Positions 33,696-43,926 of a DNA stretch of 64,000 nucleotides are shown piece after piece. The stretch spans positions 46,941 to 110,940 of the forward strand of contig NZ_MIJB01000029.1 in NCBI RefSeq assembly GCF_002174305.1, read 5' to 3'. Every line of letters begins with the position of its first letter. Position 1 is the first letter of the stretch. The notes beneath the pieces are model-generated. The model saw only the letters and a list, made by a program, of their open reading frames with translations, made no database searches and was not told the origin of the DNA. Source of the stretch: Aeromicrobium sp. PE09-221. GTDB taxonomy: Bacteria; Actinomycetota; Actinomycetes; Propionibacteriales; Nocardioidaceae. The position numbers were made by a program, and so were the translations under genes.

Positions 33696-33754
33696 TTGAC
33701 GGGGTGGGTCTCGGCGGTGTTTATTAACATCGACGATCAATTGATTGATTGATC
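33696..33754 (+). promoter_or_regulatory. Promoter and operator of LIV-type importer operon
   Basis: TTGACG (33696-33701) and an A/T-rich -10 (TTTATT at 33720-33725, or TATTAA two bases later) precede GATCAATTGATTGATTGATC (33735-33754), symmetric at 16 of 20 positions. The arrangement copies that at 18478-18530, so the TetR encoded at 17771 probably controls both operons. Confidence 0.7.
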
Positions 33755-33778
33755 GAGAGACCATCCCAGGGAGGATCA

Positions 33779-34537
33779 GTGCTGAAGTTCGAAGCGGTCA
33801 GCCTGAGCTTCGGAGGCGTCGCTGCTTTGCAGGACGTGTCCTTTGAGGTCGCCGACGGAGAGATCTGCGGCTTGATCGGGCCGAATGGGGCAGGCAAGAC
33901 GAGCCTGTTCAACTGTGCGAACCGCCTCTACCGGCCTACGTCGGGAGAGATCACCCTCGATGGCACCGACCTGCTGGCCTTAGCTCCACATCAGATCGCC
34001 TCACACGGGCTGAGCCGCACCTATCAGAATCTCGCACTCTTCGAGACCATGACCGTCCTGGAGAACACGATGGTTGGTGCCCACCATCGTGCGACACCCG
34101 GATTCCTGCGATCGTTGACCGGTGGATTCGGGGTACGACGCGATCAGGAGCGCATCCGCGAAGAAGCCTTCGACATCCTCTGCGAGCTTGAGCTCGACCA
34201 GTACGCCCACGTCCCCGCTCGAGGAATGCCCTTCGGCACGCTGAAGCGCATCGAACTCGCGCGGGCGATCATCTCCCGGCCGCGGGCACTGCTGTTGGAC
34301 GAGCCGGCCGGCGGTCTGACCCGCGAGGAGGTCTCCGAGCTGGGAGACGTCATCTTGGCGATTCGTGAGCGACACGGTTTCTCGGTGCTGATGGTCGAAC
34401 ATCATCTCGGTCTGGTCGGCCAGATTTGCGACAGCCTCGTGGCACTCAACTTCGGGCGCGTGCTCGTCAGCGGGCCTCCTGCGGAGGTCCGCTCGCACCC
34501 CGAAGTCGTCCGCGCCTATCTAGGAGGAGAGGAATGA
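33779..34537 (+). CDS. LIV-type ABC importer ATPase (LivG-like)
   Basis: A 252-residue ATPase of the branched-chain amino acid/amide family. Walker A is GPNGAGKTS (near 35-43), the signature region is degenerate (GMPFGTLKRIELARAI), and Walker B reads ALLLDEPAGGL. H-loop VEHH and the RVLVSGPPAEVRSHPEVVRAYLG tail are typical of LivG, which often has a longer loop. GTG 33779 follows ccagggaggatca. First gene of a five-gene importer operon; it overlaps the next gene by 4 nt. Confidence 0.92.
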   Translation: MLKFEAVSLSFGGVAALQDVSFEVADGEICGLIGPNGAGKTSLFNCANRLYRPTSGEITLDGTDLLALAPHQIASHGLSRTYQNLALFETMTVLENTMVGAHHRATPGFLRSLTGGFGVRRDQERIREEAFDILCELELDQYAHVPARGMPFGTLKRIELARAIISRPRALLLDEPAGGLTREEVSELGDVILAIRERHGFSVLMVEHHLGLVGQICDSLVALNFGRVLVSGPPAEVRSHPEVVRAYLGGEE

Positions 34538-35241
34538 GCCTTCTCAGCGTCAGGGGGCTTTCCGCCGGATACGGCGCGGCTCCCGTGATCGAGGACATCG
34601 ATCTGGACGTCCGCGCCGGGGAGATCACCGTCATTCTCGGTGCCAACGGCGCCGGCAAGACCACCACCATGCGGGCACTGTCGGGCGAGATCAAGGTCAG
34701 CGGCAGCATCGAGTTCGACGGAACACAGATCGCCAACCTGCGCCCTGACCAGATCGCGCGGCGAGGAATGCGGGTGGTCCCACAAGGTCGCGGCACGCTC
34801 ACCTCGCTCTCCGTGCGCGACAATCTGCGCGTCGGGGCCTCAGCGCGCACCGATGGAGACATCGAGCGGGACATCACGAGCTGGACCGATCGCTTCCCGG
34901 CGCTCGGCCGCCGGATCGATCAACCGGCCGGTAATCTCTCGGGAGGGGAGCAGCAGATGCTCGCGCTGGCGCGCGCGCTGATCAGCCGACCTCAGCTCCT
35001 GCTCTGCGACGAACCGAGCCTCGGCCTCGCCCCCGTCATCGTCCGCGAGCTGTTCGCTTTCCTGCGCGAGATCCAGGAGTCGCTGGGCACCGCGATGCTG
35101 CTCGTGGAGCAGAACGCCAATCTGGCGCTCAATCTGGCCACCGATGTCTACCTGCTCGAAGTCGGCAGGACCGTGGCGCAAGGGTCGGCCGATGACTTCA
35201 TCAACAACGATGCCATCCGTCGCGCGTACCTGGGAATGTAG
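34534..35241 (+). CDS. LIV-type ABC importer ATPase (LivF-like)
   Basis: A 235-residue ATPase. Walker A is GANGAGKTT (about 35-43), the Q-loop region contains MRVVPQGRGTLTSLSV, the signature is LSGGEQQML and Walker B is LLLCDEPSLGLAP, the LivF signature. The ATG overlaps livG-like stop (ATGA). It pairs with the 33779 product under the two permeases. It was started at ATG 34534 rather than further upstream because the family begins at LLSVRGLSAGYG. Confidence 0.93.
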   Translation: MSLLSVRGLSAGYGAAPVIEDIDLDVRAGEITVILGANGAGKTTTMRALSGEIKVSGSIEFDGTQIANLRPDQIARRGMRVVPQGRGTLTSLSVRDNLRVGASARTDGDIERDITSWTDRFPALGRRIDQPAGNLSGGEQQMLALARALISRPQLLLCDEPSLGLAPVIVRELFAFLREIQESLGTAMLLVEQNANLALNLATDVYLLEVGRTVAQGSADDFINNDAIRRAYLGM

Positions 35242-35252
35242 AGGGCACCTTC

Positions 35253-36149
35253 ATGACGCAGCTGATCGAACGACTCTCCGACGGGCTGACGAATGGGTTC
35301 GTCTATGCGCTGATCGCCCTGGCCCTGGTGGTGGTGTTCAAGGCATCGTCCACCGTCAACTTCGCCCAGGCCGAGATGGCCCTGTTCACCACCTACGTGG
35401 CGTGGTGGATGACGACGAGGGGGATCTCGATCTGGCTCGCACTACTGGCGGCGTGCGTCGTGGGATTCATCATCGGAGCAGCCATCGAACGCACGCTGGT
35501 CAGACCAGCCGAGAAACGCGGCGAGATGCCGACATTGCTGATCCTCGTCGCGCTGTTCACGGCGATCAATGCGATCGACGGTCTGATCTGGGGCCTCGAG
35601 TATCACTCGATGGACGGACTTTTCCCCGCCGGACTCGATGACTACGTCTCGGTTGCCTCCGCCCGCATTTACTACGAGGACATCGGCGTATGGGCCGCGG
35701 CGATCATCGCCCTGGCCGTCTGCTTCATGGTCATCAACAAGACCCGGCTCGGATTGCTTATGCGAGCCGCAGCGGATAATCCCGCCTCAGCGGCGCTCTC
35801 GGGGATCAATGTCGGCAAGGTCTATACCTTCGGGTGGGGCAGCGCCGCGGTGATCGGCAGCATCGCTGGCATCCTCATCGCCCCGATCTCCCCGCATCAG
35901 CTGAGCATGGCCACGATGTTTCCCGTACTGATCTACGGATCCGCGGCGGCCATCATCGGCGGACTCAACAGCCTCGGAGGCGCCGTCGTCGGCGGCCTCA
36001 CCCTCGGACTCGCCGAAAGCCTGATCACCGGCTACGTCGGGTTCATCGGTCCGCAGCTGCACCAGACCACCGCTCTGGCGGTCATGGTGATCGTGCTGCT
36101 GGTCCGGCCGACCGGAATATTCGGAAGCCGCCGACTGGAGCGTGTGTGA
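35253..36149 (+). CDS. LIV-type ABC importer permease (LivH-like)
   Basis: A 298-residue inner-membrane permease. The N-terminus LSDGLTNGFVYALIALALVVVFKASSTVNFAQAEMALF is diagnostic (given here in fragments: GLTNGFVYALIALA, STVNFAQAEM). About eight hydrophobic segments follow, with the family loop MRAAADNPASAALSGINVGKVY in the cytoplasmic coupling region. It starts 11 nt after the ATPase and its stop overlaps the start of the next permease (TGATG). Confidence 0.92.
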   Translation: MTQLIERLSDGLTNGFVYALIALALVVVFKASSTVNFAQAEMALFTTYVAWWMTTRGISIWLALLAACVVGFIIGAAIERTLVRPAEKRGEMPTLLILVALFTAINAIDGLIWGLEYHSMDGLFPAGLDDYVSVASARIYYEDIGVWAAAIIALAVCFMVINKTRLGLLMRAAADNPASAALSGINVGKVYTFGWGSAAVIGSIAGILIAPISPHQLSMATMFPVLIYGSAAAIIGGLNSLGGAVVGGLTLGLAESLITGYVGFIGPQLHQTTALAVMVIVLLVRPTGIFGSRRLERV

Positions 36150-37183
36150 TGACTCGAGAATCGACCCTTCCCAAGCCCGCCTCCCTCCCGGCCAAGCGGA
36201 GCCTTATGCGCCCGGCGGTGATCGGCATCGTCGCAGTGGCGCTGCTCGTCGCCGGGGGTCAGTTGCCTGACTTCCGGGTCTCGCAGATCGCCTCGATGTT
36301 GATCTTCGCCATCGCCATCAGCGGGCTCAACCTCGTGGCCGGCTATGGCGGAATGCTGTCCCTGGGGCACTCGGCCCTTTTCGGGGTGGGAGGGTACACC
36401 ACCGCCATTTTGATCAGCGAGATGCGCTTGACCCCGTTGTCGACGATGCCGATCGCCATCGCCCTCGGCGTGCTGGTCGGCGCCCTGATGGGCCTGCCCG
36501 CAACACGAGTCAAGGGTATCTATCTGGCCTTGGTGACGCTCGCCTTCGCTGTCGCGTTCCCGGAGTTCCTGAAGCGTTTCGAGGAATTGACGGGAGGCGC
36601 CGGCGGTCTCGTGGTGCGCTCGGTGGATCTTGCGCCTCCGGCGTGGAGCGGCTTCGATCGGTTTGAGCGCAGTCAGTGGATGTACTGGCTGTCGGCCGTC
36701 GTGCTCGTCCTGTGTCTGTTCCTCGTACGCAATCTCATCAGGAGTCGTCGCGGACTGTCGATCACCGCTCTGCGTGACAACGAGATCGCGGCCACGGTGT
36801 GCGGTGTCTCGGCCGCACGGGATCGGATCTCGCTCTTCGCCATCTCCGGTGGCATCACTGCCGCCGGAGGCTCGCTCTACGCGATGTACATCGGGGCGCT
36901 CTCACCGGAGCTGTCCTTCACCGTCTTCACATCCATCCAGTTGATCACTGGACTGATCATCGGGGGAGTTGCGACCTTGCTCGGACCGCTGGCAGGGGGG
37001 GTCGCCATCGTCATCATCCCGGCCGTCACCTTGGATCTGGCCAACGGTCAGGCTTACGGCCTGGTCTTCGGGGTCGTCCTCATCGTCGTGGTCTTCCTGC
37101 TTCCCGACGGGATCGTGGGGCGACTGCAGAAGATGCGTGTCTTCACCGGCAGGAGCCAGTCGGCTGCTCACACCTCCACATAG
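36149..37183 (+). CDS. LIV-type ABC importer permease (LivM-like)
   Basis: A 344-residue permease. It starts with a cytoplasmic basic segment and then hydrophobic helices; GLNLVAGYGGMLSLGHSALFGVGGYT (about 58-83) is the LivM signature and GLSITALRDNEIAATVCGV the coupling loop. The C-terminal cytoplasmic tail (RLQKMRVFTGRSQ...) is short. Together with the 35253 product it forms the heteromeric channel. The binding-protein gene follows after 13 nt. Confidence 0.92.
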   Translation: MTRESTLPKPASLPAKRSLMRPAVIGIVAVALLVAGGQLPDFRVSQIASMLIFAIAISGLNLVAGYGGMLSLGHSALFGVGGYTTAILISEMRLTPLSTMPIAIALGVLVGALMGLPATRVKGIYLALVTLAFAVAFPEFLKRFEELTGGAGGLVVRSVDLAPPAWSGFDRFERSQWMYWLSAVVLVLCLFLVRNLIRSRRGLSITALRDNEIAATVCGVSAARDRISLFAISGGITAAGGSLYAMYIGALSPELSFTVFTSIQLITGLIIGGVATLLGPLAGGVAIVIIPAVTLDLANGQAYGLVFGVVLIVVVFLLPDGIVGRLQKMRVFTGRSQSAAHTST

Positions 37184-37196
37184 AAAGCGAAAACTC

Positions 37197-38483
37197 ATGC
37201 ACACATCACTGCTGGGTCGAGTGGTACCCACCGTTTCGGTGCTCGCGCTGCTGACGGCGGCGTGCTCGATCGATGACCAGGGCTCGGGTTCGAGCGATGA
37301 CGGAGGCGGCGGTGAGTTCACCGTCAACACCGAGAACTGCCCCGATCCCGAGGCGGTCACCGCGGAGATCGGCGACACAATCAAGATCGGCTGGTCAGCC
37401 GCGCTGTCCGGGCCGGTCGCGGCGACCCAGGTGCGGGTCAACCGGGGGATCGACGCTCGCCTGAAGCTCTACAACGAGTCGCAGAAGGACATCGGCGGCC
37501 GCACGATCGATTTCCAGATGAAGGATGACGGCTACGATCCGCAGAAGGCCAAGCAGAACGTGGCCGAGCTGATTCAGCGCGATAAGGTCGACATCCTCGG
37601 TGCGGTCGGCGGCGGCCAGCTCGCGGCGGTCGTGGACGACCAGAACGAGGCCTGCGTCCCGCTGCTGAACTCGCAGGTGGGGTCGCCGGAGTGGAGGGAT
37701 GTCGAGCTGTACCCCTGGACCACCTCCTATCTGCCCCGTAACGACATGGAGCTGATCGCCTCGACCCAGCTGATCGAGAACGAGGTCGAGGACCCGAAGG
37801 TCGTCGTGGTGTACCAGCAGACCGAGAGTGGAACTGCGCTGCGCGATGCCTTCGATGATGCAGCCGAGGGCACCGACCTGGAGATCGTGGACCGCATCGC
37901 CCTCACCACCCCCTCGGATGCGGCCTCGTCGGCGCGCGAGAGCGGTGCGAACGTCCTGTTCAACGCGACGATCGGTGCCGACTGTCTGAGTGTGCCGGAG
38001 GCCGTCGCCCGAGCCGGCTTCGAACCGGAGCTGCTGATTCAGCCGTCCGCCTGTGCGGATGCGAAGAGCATCTATCAAGCCGGCGGCGAGGCGATGGACG
38101 GGGCCATCTTGTTCGCCTGGACCGTCCAGGGTCTCGATCCGGCCGCCACCGAGGATGAGGACTGGGCGGAGTACGCCGCAGCGGTCGAGGCCATCGACGG
38201 TGACCCGCAGGACAACTACACCATCTTGGGCTGGAGTCTCATGGACATCATCATCGGTGGTCTGATCGAGGCCGATGCCTCCGAGGACGGGCTGACGCGC
38301 AAGAGCATCATCGAGGTCGCCCAGACGCTGCAGTACGAGCCCAGCATGTTCCGCGACGGCATTCCGTGGTCGATGAGTCCTGAGACCGGCAACGGCATCA
38401 ATAAGTTGCAGCCGTTGCGGTGGAATGCGGCCGAGGGCGCCTTCGACCCGATGGGAGATGCGCTGACCTTGGAGGCCGATTGA
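37197..38483 (+). CDS. LIV-type ABC importer substrate-binding lipoprotein
   Basis: A 428-residue extracytoplasmic receptor of the Leu/Ile/Val/amide/urea-type (family 6 periplasmic binding fold). The signal peptide ends in the lipobox LTAA-C23, so the protein is lipid-anchored; a Gly/Ser/Asp linker follows (25-40). IKIGWSAALSGPVAA (about 62-76), DDGYDPQKAKQNVAELI and VDILGAVGGGQLAAVVD are typical N-lobe segments. The ligand is not determinable: related receptors bind branched amino acids, amides or aromatic/alicyclic acids. Its co-regulation with acyl-CoA catabolism suggests a carboxylic acid. Confidence 0.92.
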   Translation: MHTSLLGRVVPTVSVLALLTAACSIDDQGSGSSDDGGGGEFTVNTENCPDPEAVTAEIGDTIKIGWSAALSGPVAATQVRVNRGIDARLKLYNESQKDIGGRTIDFQMKDDGYDPQKAKQNVAELIQRDKVDILGAVGGGQLAAVVDDQNEACVPLLNSQVGSPEWRDVELYPWTTSYLPRNDMELIASTQLIENEVEDPKVVVVYQQTESGTALRDAFDDAAEGTDLEIVDRIALTTPSDAASSARESGANVLFNATIGADCLSVPEAVARAGFEPELLIQPSACADAKSIYQAGGEAMDGAILFAWTVQGLDPAATEDEDWAEYAAAVEAIDGDPQDNYTILGWSLMDIIIGGLIEADASEDGLTRKSIIEVAQTLQYEPSMFRDGIPWSMSPETGNGINKLQPLRWNAAEGAFDPMGDALTLEAD

Positions 38484-38514
38484 CGGTCGTGCGCCACGTG
38501 CTCGGGCGCTGACT

Positions 38515-38561
38515 CGACGACAGATGGCCTCCCCGTCACACGGGGAGGCCATCTGTCGTCG
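38515..38561 (+). terminator. Rho-independent-type terminator hairpin of importer operon
   Basis: Perfect inverted repeat with 22-bp arms (cgacgacagatggcctcccc and onward, with its complement) and a 3-nt loop, 31 nt after the importer operon stop. No U-tract follows, as is common in high-GC actinomycetes. It separates the operon from dnaK. Confidence 0.85.
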
Positions 38562-38640
38562 GTTCCAGTGGCCGTGCAGTGTGTGAGCGGAGTCACCCGC
38601 ATCGTGAAGGGGAAGGGGGAACAACGGATCCTTGAGGAAA

Positions 38641-38661
38641 GTTGATAGGATTAGACTCAAG
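38641..38661. promoter_or_regulatory. HspR-associated inverted repeat (HAIR), degenerate
   Basis: GTTGATA-N7-ACTCAAG fits the HspR site CTTGAGT-N7-ACTCAAG with one perfect half, and a CTTGAG also lies at 38631-38636. It sits 55 nt before the dnaK start. Fits with hspR being the last gene of this operon. Confidence 0.6.
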
Positions 38662-38715
38662 TCGGTTGACCCACAGTTTTTCAAGCATCCCACGACTCAC
38701 TCAGGAGGAGATCAC

Positions 38716-40553
<1,838 letters not shown>

Positions 40554-40557
<4 letters not shown>

Positions 40558-41141
40558 CCGAACAGCCCGACCACGGACAGACCGACCCCTCGGTCGACGA
40601 GCCCGAGGTCGCGGCGGCGGACGAGCCGGAGGCCTCTCCTGAGGGGGAGGCCCCGGCCGCCGGAGCGGACGACTCGGTCGAGCGTCAGCTCGCCGAGCGC
40701 ACCCTCGACCTCCAGCGACTCCAGGCCGAGTACGTCAACTACAAACGTCGTGTGGACCGCGATCGCGAGCTCATGCGCAAGCAGGGTCGCGAGGACGTCC
40801 TCGTCGCGCTGCTGACCGTACTGGACGACATCGGGCGGGCTGAGGAGCACGGTGAGCTCACCGGTGGCTTCAAGGCCGTCGCCGACTCCTTGCAGGCTGC
40901 CGTGGCCAAGTACGAGCTCGAGGCCTTCGGTGCCCCGGGCGACCCCTTCGACCCGGCCCTGCACGAGGCGGTGTTCCACGCTGGCGAGTCGGCTGATGTC
41001 GACACCACGAGCGTCGCCCAGGTCATGCGCATCGGCTACAAAGTCGGCGACAAGGTGGTCCGCGCGGCCACGGTCGGCGTCGTCGACCCGGCCGATGACC
41101 AGCCCACCGAGGCAGACAACGACGACAACGACGAGCAGTGA
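40554..41141 (+). CDS. grpE: Nucleotide exchange factor GrpE
   Basis: A 195-residue GrpE. A disordered acidic N-terminal part (1-40) precedes the long dimerisation helix ([22 protein letters not shown]) and the C-terminal beta domain ([13 protein letters not shown]...[23 protein letters not shown]). It releases ADP from DnaK. GTG 40554 overlaps the dnaK stop (GTGA), so the two are translationally coupled. Confidence 0.96.
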
Positions 41142-41170
41142 TCGATACGGATGGAGAGGAGGGGTGAGTC

Positions 41171-42322
41171 GTGAGCAACCCCAGTGACTGGGCGACCAAG
41201 GACTACTACAAGACGCTCGGTGTGAAGAAGGACGCCTCGGCAGCCGACATCAAGAAGGCCTATCGCAAGCTGGCGCGCGACAACCACCCCGACTCCCATC
41301 CGGGGGACACCGCCGCCGAGGAGCGTTTCAAGGAGGTCTCGGAGGCGTACAGCGTGCTGGGATCGGCTGAGAAGCGCAAGGAATACGACGAGCAGCGCTC
41401 GCTCTTCGGGCAGTTCAAGGGCGGCTTTCCCGGTGGGGGAGGCGGCTTCCCCGGTGGTGGTGGCAGTACCACCATGAACGACTTCGACCTGTCCGATCTG
41501 CTCGGCGGCTTCTTCGGGGGCGGAGGGGGTCGCGGCGGACGTCGTCGTCAGCCGCAGCCGCGTCGCGGCGAGGATCTCGAGTCCGAGGCCACGATCACCT
41601 TCCAGCAGTCGGTCGATGGGGCCACCCTGCCGCTCCGGCTCACCAGCGACGAGGCATGTCCGACGTGCCACGGCACGGGCGCCGAGCCCGGCACGGTCCC
41701 CAAGGTCTGCCCCAAGTGCCAGGGCAGCGGCATGCAGACCGGCACGTCCGGCGGTGTCTTCGCCATGACGGAGCCGTGTTCGCAGTGCCGTGGCCGCGGG
41801 CTCATCGTCGAGCATCCATGCTCGACGTGCAGCGGCAGCGGTCGGGCGCCGTCGAGTCGCACGATCCATGTCAAGATTCCCGCGGGCGTCAAGGACGGTC
41901 AGCGGATCAAGCTCAAGGGCAAGGGCGGCAAGGGTGATGCCGGCGCCCCCAATGGCGACCTCTTTCTGGTCGTGCACGTCGAGCAGCATCCGCTGTTCGG
42001 GCGCAAGGGCAGCGACCTCACCGTCACCGTCCCGGTCGCCTTCGACGAAGCGGCTCTGGGTGCCCAGATCAGCGTGCCGACCCTCGACGGTCCGCCGGTC
42101 AAGATCAAGGTCCCCGCGGGCACTCCCACCGGACGTACGTTCCGCGCCCGCGGCAAGGGCGGGACGAAGAAGGGTGGCGAGCGCGGCGACCTGTTGGTGA
42201 CGATCGAGGTGCAGGTGCCGCGCGAGCTCACCGATGAGCAGCGAGCCGCCGTCGAGGCCTTCCGCGCGGCGCGTGGCAGTGAGGATCCGCGGGCGAGCCT
42301 GTTCGACGCGGTGAAGGGATGA
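41171..42322 (+). CDS. dnaJ: Co-chaperone DnaJ
   Basis: A 383-residue type I Hsp40. The J domain (about 9-75) carries the HPD motif in [10 protein letters not shown] Gly/Phe-rich region (about 80-125) follows, then four zinc-binding CxxCxGxG repeats ([32 protein letters not shown]) and two C-terminal beta domains. It delivers clients to DnaK and stimulates its ATPase. GTG 41171 follows gagaggaggggtgagtc. Confidence 0.96.
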   Translation: MSNPSDWATKDYYKTLGVKKDASAADIKKAYRKLARDNHPDSHPGDTAAEERFKEVSEAYSVLGSAEKRKEYDEQRSLFGQFKGGFPGGGGGFPGGGGSTTMNDFDLSDLLGGFFGGGGGRGGRRRQPQPRRGEDLESEATITFQQSVDGATLPLRLTSDEACPTCHGTGAEPGTVPKVCPKCQGSGMQTGTSGGVFAMTEPCSQCRGRGLIVEHPCSTCSGSGRAPSSRTIHVKIPAGVKDGQRIKLKGKGGKGDAGAPNGDLFLVVHVEQHPLFGRKGSDLTVTVPVAFDEAALGAQISVPTLDGPPVKIKVPAGTPTGRTFRARGKGGTKKGGERGDLLVTIEVQVPRELTDEQRAAVEAFRAARGSEDPRASLFDAVKG

Positions 42323-42328
42323 TCGGCG

Positions 42329-42703
42329 ATGAGCGAGTTCGTACCGCCGGGGCCTGAAGCCAAGGTCTTCGTCATCTCGGTCGCGGCCGAGTTGTCGGGT
42401 CTGCATCCACAGACCCTGCGGACCTACGATCGGCTCGGAATCGTGGCTGCGGGCCGCACCACGGGCGGTGGCCGCCGGTACTCACTGCGCGATATCGAGC
42501 AGCTGCGCGAGGTCGCCCGGCTCACTGCCGAGGGCCTTGGACTCGAAGGGGTCAAGCGTGTGATCGAGCTGGAGAACCAGGTCGCCGCATTGCAGGAGCG
42601 TGTGGCCGAGCTGCAGGCCGAGCTCGCCACCGCCCAGCAGCCCCAGAACCTCCCCGCCGTCGTCGCTCACCACCAGATCGCCCTCTGGCAGCGTCGCCGC
42701 TGA
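42329..42703 (+). CDS. hspR: Heat-shock repressor HspR (MerR fold)
   Basis: A 124-residue MerR-type regulator. SVAAELSGLHPQTLRTYDRLGIV and GRRYSLRDIEQLREVARL form the helix-turn-helix and wing (about 16-65), and a coiled-coil helix ELENQVAALQERVAELQAEL follows (about 78-97). It represses this operon through HAIR sites, with DnaK as co-repressor in Streptomyces and Mycobacterium. The start is 6 nt after the dnaJ stop. The stop codon overlaps the first bases of repeat A3. Confidence 0.95.
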   Translation: MSEFVPPGPEAKVFVISVAAELSGLHPQTLRTYDRLGIVAAGRTTGGGRRYSLRDIEQLREVARLTAEGLGLEGVKRVIELENQVAALQERVAELQAELATAQQPQNLPAVVAHHQIALWQRRR

Positions 42704-42813
42704 ACCCGTTGAGTGTGGGGGCACCACCCACGAGCGCAGCGAGTAGGGGGAACGTTCCTCCGAGCACTCCGCAGGGCTCCGTGCAGGGTGGTGCCCCCAC
42801 GCTCAACGGGTTC
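42702..42813. repeat. Palindromic repeat family A, copy 3
   Basis: Ends GAACCCGTTGAGTGTGGGGG and its near-exact inverted copy (one mismatch), enclosing GTGCAGGGTGGTGCCCCC-type arms. The unit lies between convergent hspR and the TetR gene. It supplies part of the hspR stop codon and the last residues (VRTR-stop region) of the TetR protein. It shares its right half with copy 1. Confidence 0.8.
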
Positions 42814-43390
42814 TTACCTCGGTCCAGGCGCGGAGGGTGGCGGCGAGGGTGGCGGAGTACAGCGTGTCCGCATCGGCCTCGTGGGGGAGCGCCCCGGCGA
42901 GTTCGATGCTGACCATTCCGTGCACCTGCGCCCAGATCACCGCCGCGACGGTCGTCGGCTCCTCGCGGCGGAAGGTGCCGTCCCGTTGGAGCTGTTCGAC
43001 GCACTCACGTAGTGGCAGCATCGCGGCGGACGCCAGCTCGGGGTCGGGAGCGCACTCCTCGCTCATCATCAGCGCGCCGCCGAACATCAGGCGATAGCGA
43101 GCCGGGTGATCGAGAGCCCAGCGACGGTAGGCCACGCCGAGGGCGACGAGTCCGTCCCCGGCGGCCGCTGCCTGCGCGGCACCGAAGGACGCGAAGGACT
43201 CGTTGAGTAGCGCCGTCAGGAGCTGCGCCTTGCTGCCGAAGAGCGCGTAGATCGCGGTGGTCGACGTGCCCGCCTCGCGAGCGACGGATCGTAGCGAGAG
43301 CGCCGCCGGGCCGACCTGGTCGACCAACTCTGCGGTCACCTCCAGGAGCCGCCCGCGCAGGGTCTCATCGTGGAGCACAGGTCTTGCCAT
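42803..43390 (-). CDS. TetR-family regulator
   Basis: A 195-residue regulator. RGRLLEVTAELVDQVGPAAL then VAREAGTSTTAIYALFGSK (about 12-56) form the DNA-binding domain; the C-terminal part matches TetR_C helices (WALDHPARYRLMFGG). Start ATG 43390 lies 6 nt after TAAACT (leaderless). The operator 43403-43434 is just upstream, so it should repress itself and the divergent DUF4188-type gene. The final residues are encoded by repeat A3. Confidence 0.88.
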   Translation of the reverse strand: MARPVLHDETLRGRLLEVTAELVDQVGPAALSLRSVAREAGTSTTAIYALFGSKAQLLTALLNESFASFGAAQAAAAGDGLVALGVAYRRWALDHPARYRLMFGGALMMSEECAPDPELASAAMLPLRECVEQLQRDGTFRREEPTTVAAVIWAQVHGMVSIELAGALPHEADADTLYSATLAATLRAWTEVRTR

Positions 43391-43396
43391 GGGCAC

Positions 43397-43402
43397 AGTT
43401 TA
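43397..43402 (-). promoter_or_regulatory. -10 box, leaderless start of TetR gene
   Basis: TAAACT on the minus strand, 6 nt before ATG 43390. Confidence 0.5.
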
Positions 43403-43434
43403 GTCGTAACGTCGTTTTATAACGACGTTACGAC
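43403..43434. promoter_or_regulatory. TetR operator, 14-bp perfect arms
   Basis: GTCGTAACGTCGTT (43403-43416), a TTAT spacer, and the exact inverted arm (43421-43434). A TATAAC -10 for the divergent gene at 43449 lies in its centre, so occupancy would block both promoters. Confidence 0.85.
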
Positions 43435-43448
43435 AGGCGGTTCCATCG

Positions 43449-43922
43449 ATGAATCCGGTATTCCCCGGGCGCTACACAGCGGCGCCTCAGACTGACGATG
43501 TGACGGTCTTCCTCATCGGCATGCGCGCCAACCGCTGGTGGAAGGTCCCGGCGGTGATGCGCACCGCCGTGGCGATGCCGCGCATGCTGATCCACCTGGA
43601 ACGTCACCCCGAGGTGGGGCTGCTCGGCCATCACCAGTGGTTCGGACGCACGACGATGCTGCTGAGCTACTGGCAGAGTCCGGAGCACCTCCAGCGCTTC
43701 GCCGCGGATACGGAAGCACCGCATCTCGGAGCGTGGCGAGACTTCATGCGCCGGATGAGTGGCACCGGTGATGTCGGCGTCTGGCACGAGACCTATCAGG
43801 TCCCGACATCGAGCCTCGAGGTCGTCTACAACGGCATGCCTCGCTTCGGCCTCGCGCGGGCGACCGAGCACGTCGAGGTCGGGCCCGGCACCGCCACCGC
43901 CAGCCAACGCCTCGGCCGCTGA
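43449..43922 (+). CDS. DUF4188-type protein
   Basis: A 157-residue protein. [22 protein letters not shown] (about 16-37), then [28 protein letters not shown] and [12 protein letters not shown]...VWHETYQVP correspond to the uncharacterised DUF4188 family, a ferredoxin-like fold related to heme/aldoxime-binding proteins. It is small, without signal peptide. Divergent to and controlled with the TetR gene at 42803; such pairs often respond to reactive or toxic small molecules. The function is not known. Confidence 0.75.
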   Translation: MNPVFPGRYTAAPQTDDVTVFLIGMRANRWWKVPAVMRTAVAMPRMLIHLERHPEVGLLGHHQWFGRTTMLLSYWQSPEHLQRFAADTEAPHLGAWRDFMRRMSGTGDVGVWHETYQVPTSSLEVVYNGMPRFGLARATEHVEVGPGTATASQRLGR

Positions 43923-43926
43923 ACCG

